Positions 1 through 9,498 are shown, counted from the stretch's first letter. The stretch is 64,000 nucleotides of DNA from Paenibacillus borealis (GCF_000758665.1 NZ_CP009285.1:6882001-6946000), one strand, 5' to 3'. The notes: a model not told the origin generated them from the letters alone. Numbers and translations are program-made.

Positions 1-898
<898 letters not shown>

Positions 899-904
899 GC
901 CTTC

Positions 905-933
905 ATCATAGAGCGTGCCGGAGAAGTTGTCAA
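905..933 (-). promoter_or_regulatory. sigma-A promoter of the trpS T-box transcript
   Basis: Reverse strand shows TTGACA (933-928), a 17-bp spacer and TATGAT (910-905). This is a perfect -35 and a 5/6 -10, just upstream of the T-box leader. Confidence 0.85.
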
Positions 934-1019
934 ATCCCTAACTACCGCCGAATAAATCTGGTATGATAAGGATATTCGTGTATGATCTGATTACAGTTTA
1001 TCAAAGGAGCATATCTCTT

Positions 1020-1991
1020 ATGAAACAGGTGACCAAAGGGCAGTGGAACGGTTATGATACGTACATTTTGCATAGCCGCGAGCTGGAAGTCACGCTTTTG
1101 CCCCGGCTGGGAAACAACGTAATTTCCTTATGGGACCGCAAGGAGGAGCGGCAAATCCTGCGCCAGCCTGATGAAAGCGACTTGGCTTTTTATATTCAGA
1201 AACCTTATCACTTCGGCATTCCGCTTCTAGTACCGCCCGGGCGTATACGAAACGGGCAATTCGCCTTCGACGGCATCAGCTACCAGTTTGACCGGAATTC
1301 AGGCGACCATCATATTCACGGTCTTCACCGCACACAAGCCTGGTGTGTCAGCGATATTGAAGAGGATGAGGAAGGCTGCACGGTAACGACCGAATTCACA
1401 ACTACGGATGATGCAGAGTGGATCAGGCAATTTCCCGAGCCGCTGAAGCTTGAGATGACATTCCGCCTGCAGGGGCCAGAGCTGGTGCAGACACTCAAGG
1501 TTACTCACCTCGGCAGAAGGCGCATTCCATTTGGTATCGGCTATCATACATGGTTTATGCTTGACGGCGCACCTGAGCGCTGGAGTGTAACTCTCCCTGT
1601 TCAAGGCGTCTATGAGCTGAATAATGAGCTTCTGCCCAGCGGGCAATTATTGCCGCTCGGTGAACTTGATGCTCTTAACAGCCATATGAACCTTCAAGGA
1701 ACGAATCTGGATACTGCCCTGCGGATCGGCGATCAGCAGCCTGCTGAGGCCTTCCTGATGCGCGATGACGGCTACGGACTGCGTTATTCGGTGGACAAGG
1801 ATGTATTCCGTCACTGGGTCCTCTATACCAAAGGAGAAGCTGACCAGTTCCTCTGCATTGAACCGCTCACCTGGCTTCCGGATGCGCCGAATCTTCAGCA
1901 GGACGCTTCCTTCACCGGTATTGTTACGCTTGAACCGGGCCAGACGCTGGTCCTCGGCAGCAGCCTGCAGATGATTTATCCCGGCCAATAA
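1020..1991 (+). CDS. aldose 1-epimerase (mutarotase) family protein
   Basis: A 323-aa GalM-superfamily protein that probably interconverts alpha and beta anomers of a hexose or acts on a related sugar. Visible family landmarks are the substrate-facing histidine segment HHIHGLHRTQAW, the second histidine in GYHTWF, and the C-terminal FLCIEPLTWLPDAPN signature carrying the catalytic glutamate. The ATG at 1020 is chosen because AAAGGAG lies 10 nt upstream; an in-frame ATG at 963 has no ribosome site. No signal peptide. It stands alone between trpS (divergent) and the SASP gene, so its physiological sugar is not indicated by context. Confidence 0.85.
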   Translation: MKQVTKGQWNGYDTYILHSRELEVTLLPRLGNNVISLWDRKEERQILRQPDESDLAFYIQKPYHFGIPLLVPPGRIRNGQFAFDGISYQFDRNSGDHHIHGLHRTQAWCVSDIEEDEEGCTVTTEFTTTDDAEWIRQFPEPLKLEMTFRLQGPELVQTLKVTHLGRRRIPFGIGYHTWFMLDGAPERWSVTLPVQGVYELNNELLPSGQLLPLGELDALNSHMNLQGTNLDTALRIGDQQPAEAFLMRDDGYGLRYSVDKDVFRHWVLYTKGEADQFLCIEPLTWLPDAPNLQQDASFTGIVTLEPGQTLVLGSSLQMIYPGQ

Positions 1992-2031
1992 ATTTCATAT
2001 AATTACCATCCTCTAAACCTTCGAAATTCGT

Positions 2032-2061
2032 GCATGAATTCTCCCCCTAGCGCTCATACTA
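2032..2061 (+). promoter_or_regulatory. sigma-G type forespore promoter of the SASP gene
   Basis: GCATG (2032-2036), an 18-bp spacer and CATACTA (2055-2061) match the forespore sigma-G consensus, 31 bp before the SASP start codon. Confidence 0.7.
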
Positions 2062-2092
2062 TCTTCACAACGGGCGAAGGAGGTGAACACAC

Positions 2093-2326
2093 ATGGGTCA
2101 AGCAGGTCAACAAGGTCGTGGTAGCCGTTCTAACAACCTGGTCGTTCCTCAAGCGAATGCAGCGCTGCAGCAGTTGAAATATGAAGCAGCACAAGAGCTT
2201 GGAGTAACTATCCCGGCTGACGGTTATTATGGGAACTACACTTCCCGCGAAACCGGTTCTTTGGGAGGATACATCACCAAACGTCTGGTGCAACTGGCAG
2301 AGCAACAACTGTCCGGTCGTTCGTAG
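2093..2326 (+). CDS. alpha/beta-type small acid-soluble spore protein (SASP)
   Basis: A 77-aa DNA-binding protein that coats and protects spore DNA in the forespore and is degraded at germination. The family signature is clear: Asn-rich N-terminus, [20 protein letters not shown] with the GPR protease region around YEAAQELG, then [26 protein letters not shown] precedes the ATG at ideal spacing, and a sigma-G promoter lies upstream. Monocistronic, closed by a strong terminator. Which ssp paralogue it is cannot be told from this window. Confidence 0.95.
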   Translation: MGQAGQQGRGSRSNNLVVPQANAALQQLKYEAAQELGVTIPADGYYGNYTSRETGSLGGYITKRLVQLAEQQLSGRS

Positions 2327-2384
2327 TAGCAGCCTTATCATAAGTATCCGGCCAGGCCTCATGGCTTAGGCCGAGCAGCTTCCC

Positions 2385-2426
2385 AGCCCTCCCGCGCTTC
2401 TCGTCGAAGCGCAGGGGGGCTTTTAT
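2385..2426 (+). terminator. rho-independent terminator of the SASP gene
   Basis: GC-rich stem (GCCCTCCCGCGCTTC with GAAGCGCAGGGGGGC) followed by TTTTAT. Confidence 0.85.
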
Positions 2427-2458
2427 ATTGATATGCAGGGATATGTACACTCAGGCAA

Positions 2459-2869
2459 TCAACCAAAGGACTGGTCGGAGACATCGCCATGGTTGCTGCG
2501 GGGGTAGCGGATCATCAGGTTGGCCATATTGTAATTAGACTCCAGCGTCGCATCAACCACCACCATGCCCTGGCGGACGGCAAATTCGTAACTGATCTCG
2601 CCATGGGTCCAGCGCTTCTTGTACTTCAGGCTCTCCAGAGCCATCACCCGGAAAGAGGATTGCTGACCGGCAGTCAGCCCTTCCTGCTCCGCCGCAAAGC
2701 TCCCGCTGCGCCCGGCAAGCGGGTTATGGCGTATGCCGAACTTACCGATGACATTATTCCTGATTTGCACAAATACGGTGCCGGACGTCAATCCTGACAA
2801 TTCCTCCTGCAGTTCCTTAAATACCAGATCGATTTGTCTTGCCAGCGATAGTTGTTCCGTCCTAAGCAT
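2459..2869 (-). CDS. hypothetical protein, 136 aa
   Basis: Unrecognised soluble protein. The translation starts MLRTEQLSLARQIDLVFKEL and continues with mixed alpha/beta sequence such as TVFVQIRNNVIGKFGIRHNP and GMVVVDATLESNYNMANLM. No signal peptide, membrane segment, cysteine cluster or catalytic motif is visible. The inner ATG at 2869 is preferred over 2947 because AGGAGG lies just upstream of it. The upstream region carries two 17-bp direct repeats (2884-2900, 2950-2966), so regulation by a DNA-binding protein is plausible. Monocistronic and convergent with the SASP gene. Confidence 0.65.
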   Translation of the reverse strand: MLRTEQLSLARQIDLVFKELQEELSGLTSGTVFVQIRNNVIGKFGIRHNPLAGRSGSFAAEQEGLTAGQQSSFRVMALESLKYKKRWTHGEISYEFAVRQGMVVVDATLESNYNMANLMIRYPRSNHGDVSDQSFG

Positions 2870-2883
2870 ATATTTCCTCCTAA

Positions 2884-2966
2884 AAGTTTTGTGGGTGATA
2901 CAACTTCCATGATTCAGCTTCACAAAACCCGCTTCGTAAGCCATCACTTAAGTTTTGTGGGTGATA
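2884..2966. repeat. 17-bp direct repeat pair upstream of the 136-aa gene
   Basis: AAGTTTTGTGGGTGATA occurs identically at 2884-2900 and 2950-2966. A partial inverted copy (CTTCACAAAACCC) lies between them at about 2918-2930. The position upstream of the 2869 start suggests operator half-sites. Confidence 0.7.
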
Positions 2967-3156
2967 TTACAGAGCAGCAAAAGTATCAATCTAACAGCCC
3001 TTATATAAGGCTTTAGGCACATTATAGGTCACTAATTAAATGCATACAACATTATCCAACATAATTGGGTTATTATCCCTACAAATGCGCAATTTTCTTA
3101 ATTTCATCCGCTAAATCCATCCTTTTGTCGCCCTATTTCGACAAAAACCCAATATA
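2967..3156. other. intergenic stretch, no gene seen
   Basis: A+T-rich sequence between the divergent 17-bp repeat region and the pepF terminator. No open frame with a ribosome site and no clear structure was seen. Confidence 0.5.
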
Positions 3157-3182
3157 AAAAGACCCCGTTTCCGGGGTCTTTG
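3157..3182 (-). terminator. terminator of the M3 oligoendopeptidase gene
   Basis: Reverse-strand stem GACCCCG-GAAA-CGGGGTC followed by TTTTTAT, located 70 bp after the stop codon. Confidence 0.85.
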
Positions 3183-3254
3183 CGTATTCATACCGCATTC
3201 TGCAGCTAAAGTTTTACTGCAAAAAATCCAATTCGCCTTATTTCCGACAAATTC

Positions 3255-5054
3255 TTAGGCCAGATGCTCTGTCATTTCCAGGAATTCACTAATATCGGCA
3301 GCAATCAAATCTGCAGCGCCCTGCCAGAAGTCCGGTTTGGACAAGTCTACGCCCAGGTGTTTCGACACCAGATTCTCCAGTGTCATGACTCCGGTATCCT
3401 TGAGCAGGCTGTCATATTTATCGGCAAAGGATGCACCTTCCTGCAAAGCAAGCCGGTACAGTCCTGTACTGAACATATATCCAACGGTATACGGGAAGTT
3501 GTAGAACGGCACGTCCGTGATATAGAAATGAAGCTTGGAGGCCCAGAAATGCGGGTGATACTCAGAGAGCACACCGCAGAAGGCTTCCTTCTGCGCTTCT
3601 TCCATCAAGGCAGACAATTCTTCTGCACTTACCAGACCCTGTTTACGCTTCTCATAGAAGCGGGTCTCGAAGAGGAAGCGGGCATGAATATTCATGAAGA
3701 ACGCTACGCTGTTCTGAATCTTCGCTTCCAGCAGCGCCAGCTTCTCCTCAGCGTTGCCAGCGGATTTCACCTGTGCATCAGCCACAATGACTTCGGCAAA
3801 GGTGGAGGCTGTCTCGGCCACATTCATGGCATAGTTCTGATTGAACAGCGGCTGGTCATCCAGCAGGAACGAATGGTAGGCATGACCCAGCTCATGTGCG
3901 AGCGTCGATACATTGGACGGTGTGCCGCTGTAGGTCATAAAGATGCGCGACTCTTTACTCTCCGGGAACGATACGCAGAACCCCCCGGGGCGTTTGGCCG
4001 CACGGTCCTCGACCTCGATCCAGTCATTGTCGAAAGCACGCTCGGCGAAATCCGCCATCTTCGGACTGAATTTGCGGAACTGGGTAACGATGTCAGCTGC
4101 CGCCTGCTCATAAGGAATTTTGCCGGAGGACTTGCCGACAGGCGCTTCCACATCAACCCAGGCCAGAGATTCAAGGCCAAGAAGCTTCGCTTTGCGCTGC
4201 AGGTAGGACACAATCACGGGCTTGTTCTTCGTAATAACCTCCCACATCACATCCAGCGATTCACGCGTCATCCGGTTAATGCCAAGCGGCTCCTTCAGCA
4301 CATCCTCCCAGCCGCGGCCTTTGTACAGCTTCAGGCGGAATCCGGCCAGATGATTAAGGGTATCCGCACAATAATCAGCAGCGCCGCCCCAGGCCTCTTC
4401 CCACTTGCGGAACATGGTGCTGCGGACTTCAGGGTCCTCGTCATCCAGCTTATTGAAGGCTTGCCCGGCAGACAACAGCTTCTGGCCATCCCCGTCTTCA
4501 AAAGGAATCTGGATCGAACCTACGATGGTTTCGTAGTGTTCACTCCAGCCATGGTATCCGTCAACAGCCAGTTCAAGCGCGAGGCTCTCAAGCTCCGGAC
4601 TCATCTTCTCACGGGCCAGATCGCGGCTCTCACTAAGTACGAAATTAAGCGGGGCAATCTCCGGCCGGGCCATCCACTCGGCCCACACCCCGTCGGCGGT
4701 CTGGCGCAGCACGTTGTCGAATGCAGAGCTGACGCCCTCGAATCCGGCGCGCATGCCTGTCACCTTAGACGACAGCCTTACAGCACCTTTGTCCTGCTGG
4801 TTCTGGGCTCCCAGACAGCCGGTAAATTCCGCAGCCTGCGTGAGGCGTCCGGCACAGCTCTGCAGCAGTTCAATCACACTGTCCAGCGATTTGGTGGAGG
4901 CTGCATCGGCAGGCGCAACTGCCGCGGCGACCTGCTGGCGTAAACTTTCAATGTCGGCTTCCAATTGGTTCAGAAAGCTCTCAAACTGGGGAGAGGCGGA
5001 GCCTCCCGGGAAAATGGATTCCAGTTCCCATGTCAGTGATAAAGGCTGTTTCAT
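3255..5054 (-). CDS. pepF: M3 family oligoendopeptidase (PepF type)
   Basis: A 599-aa cytoplasmic zinc metallopeptidase that cleaves short peptides. The M3 thermolysin-like motif is HELGHAYH (His387, Glu388, His391), preceded by SNVSTLAHE. The third ligand should be the Glu in the ETASTFAE segment downstream. Length is normal for PepF/M3 enzymes. There is no signal peptide. ATG at 5054 with a GGTGAG-type ribosome site. Monocistronic, terminated at 3157-3182, and divergent from the YycC-like gene. The 559-aa open frame on the opposite strand is a shadow. Confidence 0.92.
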   Translation of the reverse strand: MKQPLSLTWELESIFPGGSASPQFESFLNQLEADIESLRQQVAAAVAPADAASTKSLDSVIELLQSCAGRLTQAAEFTGCLGAQNQQDKGAVRLSSKVTGMRAGFEGVSSAFDNVLRQTADGVWAEWMARPEIAPLNFVLSESRDLAREKMSPELESLALELAVDGYHGWSEHYETIVGSIQIPFEDGDGQKLLSAGQAFNKLDDEDPEVRSTMFRKWEEAWGGAADYCADTLNHLAGFRLKLYKGRGWEDVLKEPLGINRMTRESLDVMWEVITKNKPVIVSYLQRKAKLLGLESLAWVDVEAPVGKSSGKIPYEQAAADIVTQFRKFSPKMADFAERAFDNDWIEVEDRAAKRPGGFCVSFPESKESRIFMTYSGTPSNVSTLAHELGHAYHSFLLDDQPLFNQNYAMNVAETASTFAEVIVADAQVKSAGNAEEKLALLEAKIQNSVAFFMNIHARFLFETRFYEKRKQGLVSAEELSALMEEAQKEAFCGVLSEYHPHFWASKLHFYITDVPFYNFPYTVGYMFSTGLYRLALQEGASFADKYDSLLKDTGVMTLENLVSKHLGVDLSKPDFWQGAADLIAADISEFLEMTEHLA

Positions 5055-5158
5055 GTATTCTCACCATTCCTTTGTTCATATTGGTTTTCTTTGTATTTGT
5101 GCTACAGCCATGGTAAAGTGAATTACGATAGTCCACCAATGTTAAGGAGGCCACCCTT

Positions 5159-5350
5159 GTGAAGCCACTGCAAATTTCGCCGGAAACGGCCATTACGCTG
5201 TCCAAACAACTCGGCGTTCCGCTGGAACACCTGATGCATATGCCTCAACATATACTGCTGCAAAAAATCGCTGAATTATCCAAGAAGGCAAGCACGGAGC
5301 CTGCCGGAGGCAGCGCATCTGAACCGTCTCCAGAGCAGGACAAGCAATGA
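5159..5350 (+). CDS. YycC-like small protein
   Basis: A 63-aa protein with the block MKPLQISPETAITLSKQLGV followed by PLEHLMHMPQHILLQKIAEL, which matches my recollection of the short YycC-like family of Bacillales. The C-terminus is a Ser/Pro/Glu tail. Function unknown. GTG start at 5159 with AAGGAGG seven bases upstream. The stop codon region overlaps the ATG of the next gene, so the two are translationally coupled. Confidence 0.75.
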   Translation: MKPLQISPETAITLSKQLGVPLEHLMHMPQHILLQKIAELSKKASTEPAGGSASEPSPEQDKQ

Positions 5351-5577
5351 TTCCCTTCAGCCATACCTGGCCTTATGATATTATTCTGGGAGACATGTAC
5401 GTACAATACTGCCCGTTCTGCGACCAGGAGAATGTGCTTCTGCCTATGAAGCCCAAAGAGCTGCAAATCGTGCGTGACGGCAAAAAAAAGCTGCTGGTCT
5501 TCCCCTGCTGCAGTGCCAGCCCCACGGTCATCGACAATGACGGGGACTATCTGCTGTTTGACCGGGCTGTCCGCTGA
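5347..5577 (+). CDS. small CPFC-motif protein, function unknown
   Basis: A 76-aa protein overlapping the YycC-like gene by an ATGA junction. It contains CPFC near residue 21 and a CC pair near residue 53, so a zinc- or thiol-type site is possible. Remaining sequence is beta-rich (DNDGDYLLFDRAVR at the end). No signal peptide. I do not recognise a family; the tight overlap suggests it works with, or is dosed with, the upstream product. Confidence 0.7.
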   Translation: MIPFSHTWPYDIILGDMYVQYCPFCDQENVLLPMKPKELQIVRDGKKKLLVFPCCSASPTVIDNDGDYLLFDRAVR

Positions 5578-5617
5578 GCAGCAAAAGACAGCTTACAGGT
5601 TCAAGTCACCAAATACA

Positions 5618-5653
5618 GGCGTACGAAGAGTCTTCTCTTCTACGCCTTTTTTG
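5618..5653 (+). terminator. terminator of the YycC-like operon
   Basis: Stem GGCGTACGAAGAG with CTCTTCTACGCC followed by TTTTTT. Confidence 0.85.
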
Positions 5654-5700
5654 GGCCCGGGACTCAGCGGTCCGACATCCAGACCCCTCTGCACGGTTCT

Positions 5701-6405
5701 CTATGTAGCTGACGGAAGCCCGTCCGGATCAATATCCTCTCCGCGCATCTGCTCGCGCAGAATAGCCCACTGTTCACGTGAAGCGCGGATCATAGCCGCA
5801 TCTACAATTCTCTGGTCATTAATCACACGGGAGAACCACCTTACAGCCACAGTGAAATCGCCGACACGGCGGTTAAGCTCCCCGATCAGATACATCAGAC
5901 GGGCATCATTTCCTCCCGATGAATCATTCTCGAACACCTTCACATACTCATCAAGCGAGTAACGCAAGAAACGCTGTTCCTGTACCGTATCCCCTTGATA
6001 GCGGTATAGCCAGGCAATATGGTGGAGCAGACTCGCAATAATCCGTTCCTTGTCCTTGATGCTTTGTGCGCAGATCAGGGCCAGCTTGTAAGTTTCAAGA
6101 GCTACCTCCCAGCTGCGCTTCTCCCCGAAGTCACGGGCTTTCCAGCGTCTGCCCACCTGCGCTTCAAAAGATTTGCGCTGCCATTCCACCAGCTTGTCTG
6201 CTGAGTTCTCCGTGGATGCGAATCCGCACTTCGGACAGACTCGTACAACATAATAGTCAGGGTTCTCATCCTTGTAATATGAGCAGAAGTCAGCATCACG
6301 GCGGATGGCTTTTTTGAGGCTGGGACGGACTCTTGATGTTGAGAATTCATGTTCACAGTTGCAGCATACAACCTTAATTGAGTATAGGGGGATTAATTCC
6401 GGCAA
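5701..6405 (-). CDS. DUF2225 family protein (zinc ribbon plus TPR-like)
   Basis: A 234-aa protein of the Firmicute DUF2225 family, function unknown. Two zinc-ribbon halves are visible near the N-terminus, CCNCEHEF and CPKCGFAS. They are followed by a helical repeat region (ALETYKLALICAQSI, LLHHIAWLYRYQGD, LMYLIGELNRRVGDF, AVRWFSRVI) resembling TPR units. No signal peptide. It lies 27 bp downstream of the globin gene on the same strand and is probably co-transcribed with it. Confidence 0.8.
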   Translation of the reverse strand: MPELIPLYSIKVVCCNCEHEFSTSRVRPSLKKAIRRDADFCSYYKDENPDYYVVRVCPKCGFASTENSADKLVEWQRKSFEAQVGRRWKARDFGEKRSWEVALETYKLALICAQSIKDKERIIASLLHHIAWLYRYQGDTVQEQRFLRYSLDEYVKVFENDSSGGNDARLMYLIGELNRRVGDFTVAVRWFSRVINDQRIVDAAMIRASREQWAILREQMRGEDIDPDGLPSAT

Positions 6406-6432
6406 AATGCCCTCATCCTTTCACAACAACTC

Positions 6433-6816
6433 TTATTCATGGGGCATATTGACAAAATGATGCGCAGGGCCCGCCAGCCGGCTGAGCACGAACGAACGCA
6501 GAGGCTCTTCCACACCGGTCTCTTCCAGGGCGGCCTTCATACAGTTCAGCCAATCATCCGCCCGTTCCGGAGTGATGGGAATATACATATGCCTGGCTCT
6601 CATCATGGGATGGCCGTGCTGCTCCGAATAAAGTGCAGGACCGCCGAAGAACTGGCTTAGAAACTGATATTGCTTCTCCAGTACAGGAGTAATATCTTCA
6701 GGAAATAACGGACTCAGCTGCGGGTGGAGCTGTACCTTGGAGTAGAACACTTCCACCAGACGATGAACTCCCTCGGCACCTCCCAGGTTGTTAAACAGAC
6801 TCTCATTCGGATTCAT
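6433..6816 (-). CDS. group II truncated hemoglobin (YjbI/GlbO type)
   Basis: A 127-aa truncated globin, probably an oxygen/NO-handling haem protein in the cytoplasm. Diagnostic positions are readable: TyrB10 (Tyr25 in VFYSKV), proximal HisF8 (His76 in RARHMYI) and TrpG8 (Trp89 in DDWL), the combination typical of group II. Length is normal. The gene precedes the DUF2225 gene. In Bacillus the homologue yjbI lies near the NAD kinase gene yjbN, and here a NAD kinase gene is 1.8 kb away, which supports the assignment. Confidence 0.9.
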   Translation of the reverse strand: MNPNESLFNNLGGAEGVHRLVEVFYSKVQLHPQLSPLFPEDITPVLEKQYQFLSQFFGGPALYSEQHGHPMMRARHMYIPITPERADDWLNCMKAALEETGVEEPLRSFVLSRLAGPAHHFVNMPHE

Positions 6817-7044
6817 TGGAGGCTTCAGCCTTCTTCCCTGTTAATCTGACAAGCAGTTATTATATTATACCAAAAAACAAGCTCCACAGTTATCCCTGCC
6901 TTAAGACATGCATCCTGCCCGGGAAAGCAAGCGGAAACAGCTGGATTACCTATAGCGAAAAACCTATAATATCTTAGTTTTGAAATAAAAATCAGGACAA
7001 AAAAAGGCGCCAAACCTAAGTTCAGCGCTCGTTAACATCGCAAG
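6817..7044. other. intergenic stretch upstream of the globin gene
   Basis: About 230 bp between the globin start and the 31-aa ORF. Apart from the terminator at 6998-7032 no gene or structure was recognised. Confidence 0.5.
6998..7032 (-). terminator. terminator downstream of the 31-aa membrane peptide ORF
   Basis: Reverse strand: stem GCGCTGAAC-TTAG-GTTTGGCGC with two G-T pairs, followed by C and seven T. It sits right after the small ORF at 7045-7140. Confidence 0.7.
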
Positions 7045-7140
7045 TCAGTACGTTCTAAATTCTTCATCACCAGGCGGGACAAGAGAGACCCGGATTACAT
7101 ATACAAAAGCACAAACGAGAACTCCGGCAACTACACTCAT
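7045..7140 (-). CDS. putative 31-aa membrane peptide
   Basis: A very short frame encoding MSVVAGVLVCAFVYVIRVSL followed by a polar tail VPPGDEEFRTY. It has one hydrophobic segment (about residues 3-20) and an acidic C-terminus. A GGAG ribosome site lies eight bases before the ATG at 7140, and a good terminator follows 13 bp after the stop. The combination makes it more credible than a random ORF. Function unknown; no family recognised. Confidence 0.45.
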   Translation of the reverse strand: MSVVAGVLVCAFVYVIRVSLVPPGDEEFRTY

Positions 7141-7311
7141 CACCATCACTCCATCCCTTAAATCAATCTTGATAAGATGTGCATTAATTAATTTTATAAT
7201 ATCATAATTCCGGTGAAAAAGCACCGGTAAATGTAACCGCTTTCTGCGTTTTTTTGTGCTGTTTGTCCCTCTTCCGGCATACAACTAAGCATAGAATTGG
7301 AGGTGCCATTT

Positions 7312-8562
7312 ATGACACTGAACAAAATTGCCAGCCCGCTGCTCGGCATCGTACTGGCGGGCTGCATGCTGCTGATGCTGCTCCATCCGTCCAGCTCTCT
7401 GGATGCGGCACTGCGCGGGCTGGCCGTCTGGTGGGACGTGCTGTTTCCTTCGCTGTTCCCCTTCTTCGTCATCTCCGAAATTATGCTGGGCTTTGGCATC
7501 GTCCACCTCTTCGGGGCGTTGCTTGATCCGCTTATGCGCCCGCTCTTCAATATACCCGGCAGCGGCGGATTCGTAGCTGCCATGGGATATGTGTCAGGAT
7601 ATCCCGTCGGGGCCAAATTAACCGCCAAGCTGCGGGAACAGGGAATGATCAGCAAGGTGGAAGGGGAACGGCTGGTGGCCTTCACTACTTCCTCAGACCC
7701 TATTTTTCTGCTTGGCGCCGTGTCCGTCGGTTTCTTTCATGATGCCTCCCTCGGGCTTATCCTTGCCCTTGCCCATTACGGGGGCGGATTCATCGTCGGC
7801 CTGCTAATGTCCTTTCATGGCCGCAGCAGACCTGAGAACTCCGGGACAGTGCCCTCTGCGCCCGCAGATCCCTCGGCTGCAGCCCCGCCCGGGAGAGGTT
7901 ACGGCAGACTGCGCACCGCGATGAATGCCATGGCTGAAGCCCGCCGCAAAGACGGCAGAAGTCTCGGCGAACTGCTGAGGAATGCAATCCAGTCCTCGCT
8001 GCAGCTTATTATTGTCGTTGGAGGGCTGGTTGTATTCTTCAATGTGCTGATGGAGCTGCTCGCCCGAGCCGGAATTATGTCCATGCTGTTCAGTACCGCC
8101 GGCCATCTGCTGTCACTTGCCGGATTCCCGCAGGGACTCTCGGCCGCTCTGGTCAGCGGGTTATTCGAGGTGACACTCGGCGCCCGCTCGGCGGGAGAAG
8201 CCGCCGCAGGAATTCCGCTGCAGTTCAAGGTGGCTGCTGCAGCGTTCATCCTCTCCTGGGGAGGATTATCCGTGCATGCCCAGGTAGCCAGTATTCTGAA
8301 TGGCTCCGGACTGCGTTACCTGCCCTTCATGGCTGCCCGTTTGGTACATGCCCTGCTCTCTGCCGGGCTTGTCCTTCTGCTCTGGAAGCCGGTGGTCAGC
8401 TCAGGACTCGCTGTGCAGTGGAGTGCGCTGCCTGCCGCCTCCGGTCTGGCCTCGCCGGATTCCGGCCTGATCAGCAGCATCAGTCTGCTCGGCCTGCTGC
8501 TGGCCTTCATGCTTGTGCTGTCGCTGCTGATGCTGCTGGCGGGCAAGCTGCGGCGTTTTTAA
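7312..8562 (+). CDS. ylbJ: sporulation integral membrane protein YlbJ
   Basis: A 416-aa polytopic membrane protein of the YlbJ/nucleoside-recognition (Gate) family, required in Bacillus for spore cortex formation and made in the mother cell. Conserved stretches include WWDVLFPSLFPFFVISE, GYVSGYPVGAKL, TTSSDPIFLLGAVSVGF and LSWGGLSVHAQVAS. About eight to ten hydrophobic segments, with a soluble Ser/Pro/Arg-rich loop near residues 165-220. The ATG at 7312 is chosen over 7297 because GGAGGT is correctly spaced only for 7312. A CATACA sequence at 7279 could be part of a mother-cell sigma promoter, but no -35 is convincing. Confidence 0.92.
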   Translation: MTLNKIASPLLGIVLAGCMLLMLLHPSSSLDAALRGLAVWWDVLFPSLFPFFVISEIMLGFGIVHLFGALLDPLMRPLFNIPGSGGFVAAMGYVSGYPVGAKLTAKLREQGMISKVEGERLVAFTTSSDPIFLLGAVSVGFFHDASLGLILALAHYGGGFIVGLLMSFHGRSRPENSGTVPSAPADPSAAAPPGRGYGRLRTAMNAMAEARRKDGRSLGELLRNAIQSSLQLIIVVGGLVVFFNVLMELLARAGIMSMLFSTAGHLLSLAGFPQGLSAALVSGLFEVTLGARSAGEAAAGIPLQFKVAAAAFILSWGGLSVHAQVASILNGSGLRYLPFMAARLVHALLSAGLVLLLWKPVVSSGLAVQWSALPAASGLASPDSGLISSISLLGLLLAFMLVLSLLMLLAGKLRRF

Positions 8563-8640
8563 TGATTCAAATATTGTGTTCCGGGTCAAGATTGATTATG
8601 ATCGGTGTATGACTGAATTATACAAAGGAGCCTGTACATC

Positions 8641-9438
8641 TTGAGATATTATGTTCTGGACCGCGGAGATGAATTGTCCATCCAACTAGCGGAGCAATTT
8701 CACAAGCTGGCGGCGGAGCGGAATCTGGAGCTGGATGCCAAGTCTCCGGAAATCGTGATATCGATTGGCGGCGACGGCACTATGCTGCACGCTTTTCATA
8801 CGTTTATCGACCAGATACCTAATCTGGCTTTTGTCGGTGTGCATACCGGGCATCTGGGCTTCTACGCGGACTGGCAAGCCGAAGAGCTGCCAACCCTGAT
8901 TGATTATATGTGCGGAGATATAGGCCCGCATAATCCGCGTATGGTACAGTATCCGCTCCTTGAACTGGAAATCCACAAGAAATCCGGTTCCAGCTCGCAT
9001 ATTGCCCTGAACGAATTCACCCTTAAAGGCGTAGACGGTACGGTTGTCATCCAGATTGATATTAATGATGTAAGCTTTGAAATGTTCCGTGGTGACGGTA
9101 TTTGCATCTCTACCCCCTCCGGCAGCACTGCTTACAACAAAAGCCTGGGCGGCGCCATGGTGCATCCCACGATCGAGGCGCTGCAGATTTCCGAGATTGC
9201 TTCGATTAATAACCGGGTATTCCGCACGATGGGGTCACCGCTGCTGCTTCCTAAGCATCATCACTGCGATATTTACTCGCGCAAGGATCAGCGCCTGCTG
9301 CTGACCGTGGATCATAACAATATTCCAGTGGATGATCTGATCTCTGTACGTTGCCAGGTGTCCGACAAAAAAATCAGCTTTGCCAGGTACCGCCCTTTCC
9401 CTTTCTGGAATCGTGTACGCGAGGCGTTTCTGGTGTAG
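8641..9438 (+). CDS. nadK: NAD kinase
   Basis: A 265-aa cytoplasmic enzyme phosphorylating NAD to NADP. The GGDGT motif is at residues 43-47 (VISIGGDGTMLHAFH), followed by VGVHTGHLGFYADW, ALNEFTLK, FRGDGICISTPSGSTAYNKSLGGA and INNRVFRTMGSPLLLP. All are standard, and the overall sequence is very close to the Bacillus YjbN (PpnKA) type. TTG start at 8641 with AAAGGAG upstream. It follows ylbJ by 78 bp and may be partly co-transcribed. Confidence 0.96.
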   Translation: MRYYVLDRGDELSIQLAEQFHKLAAERNLELDAKSPEIVISIGGDGTMLHAFHTFIDQIPNLAFVGVHTGHLGFYADWQAEELPTLIDYMCGDIGPHNPRMVQYPLLELEIHKKSGSSSHIALNEFTLKGVDGTVVIQIDINDVSFEMFRGDGICISTPSGSTAYNKSLGGAMVHPTIEALQISEIASINNRVFRTMGSPLLLPKHHHCDIYSRKDQRLLLTVDHNNIPVDDLISVRCQVSDKKISFARYRPFPFWNRVREAFLV

Positions 9439-9498
9439 TGTTTCTGGGGAATAGAAGGATATCTGAACCGAATAACACGTCTGCCTTCACTGCTCTTT

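Noticed and set aside
3264..4943. 559-aa plus-strand open frame
   Set aside because: Antisense shadow of the pepF gene; the product has no recognisable domain.
7279..7290. sigma-E promoter of ylbJ
   Set aside because: CATACAAC resembles the -10, but no matching -35 is present at 13-15 bp, so it was not listed as a feature.
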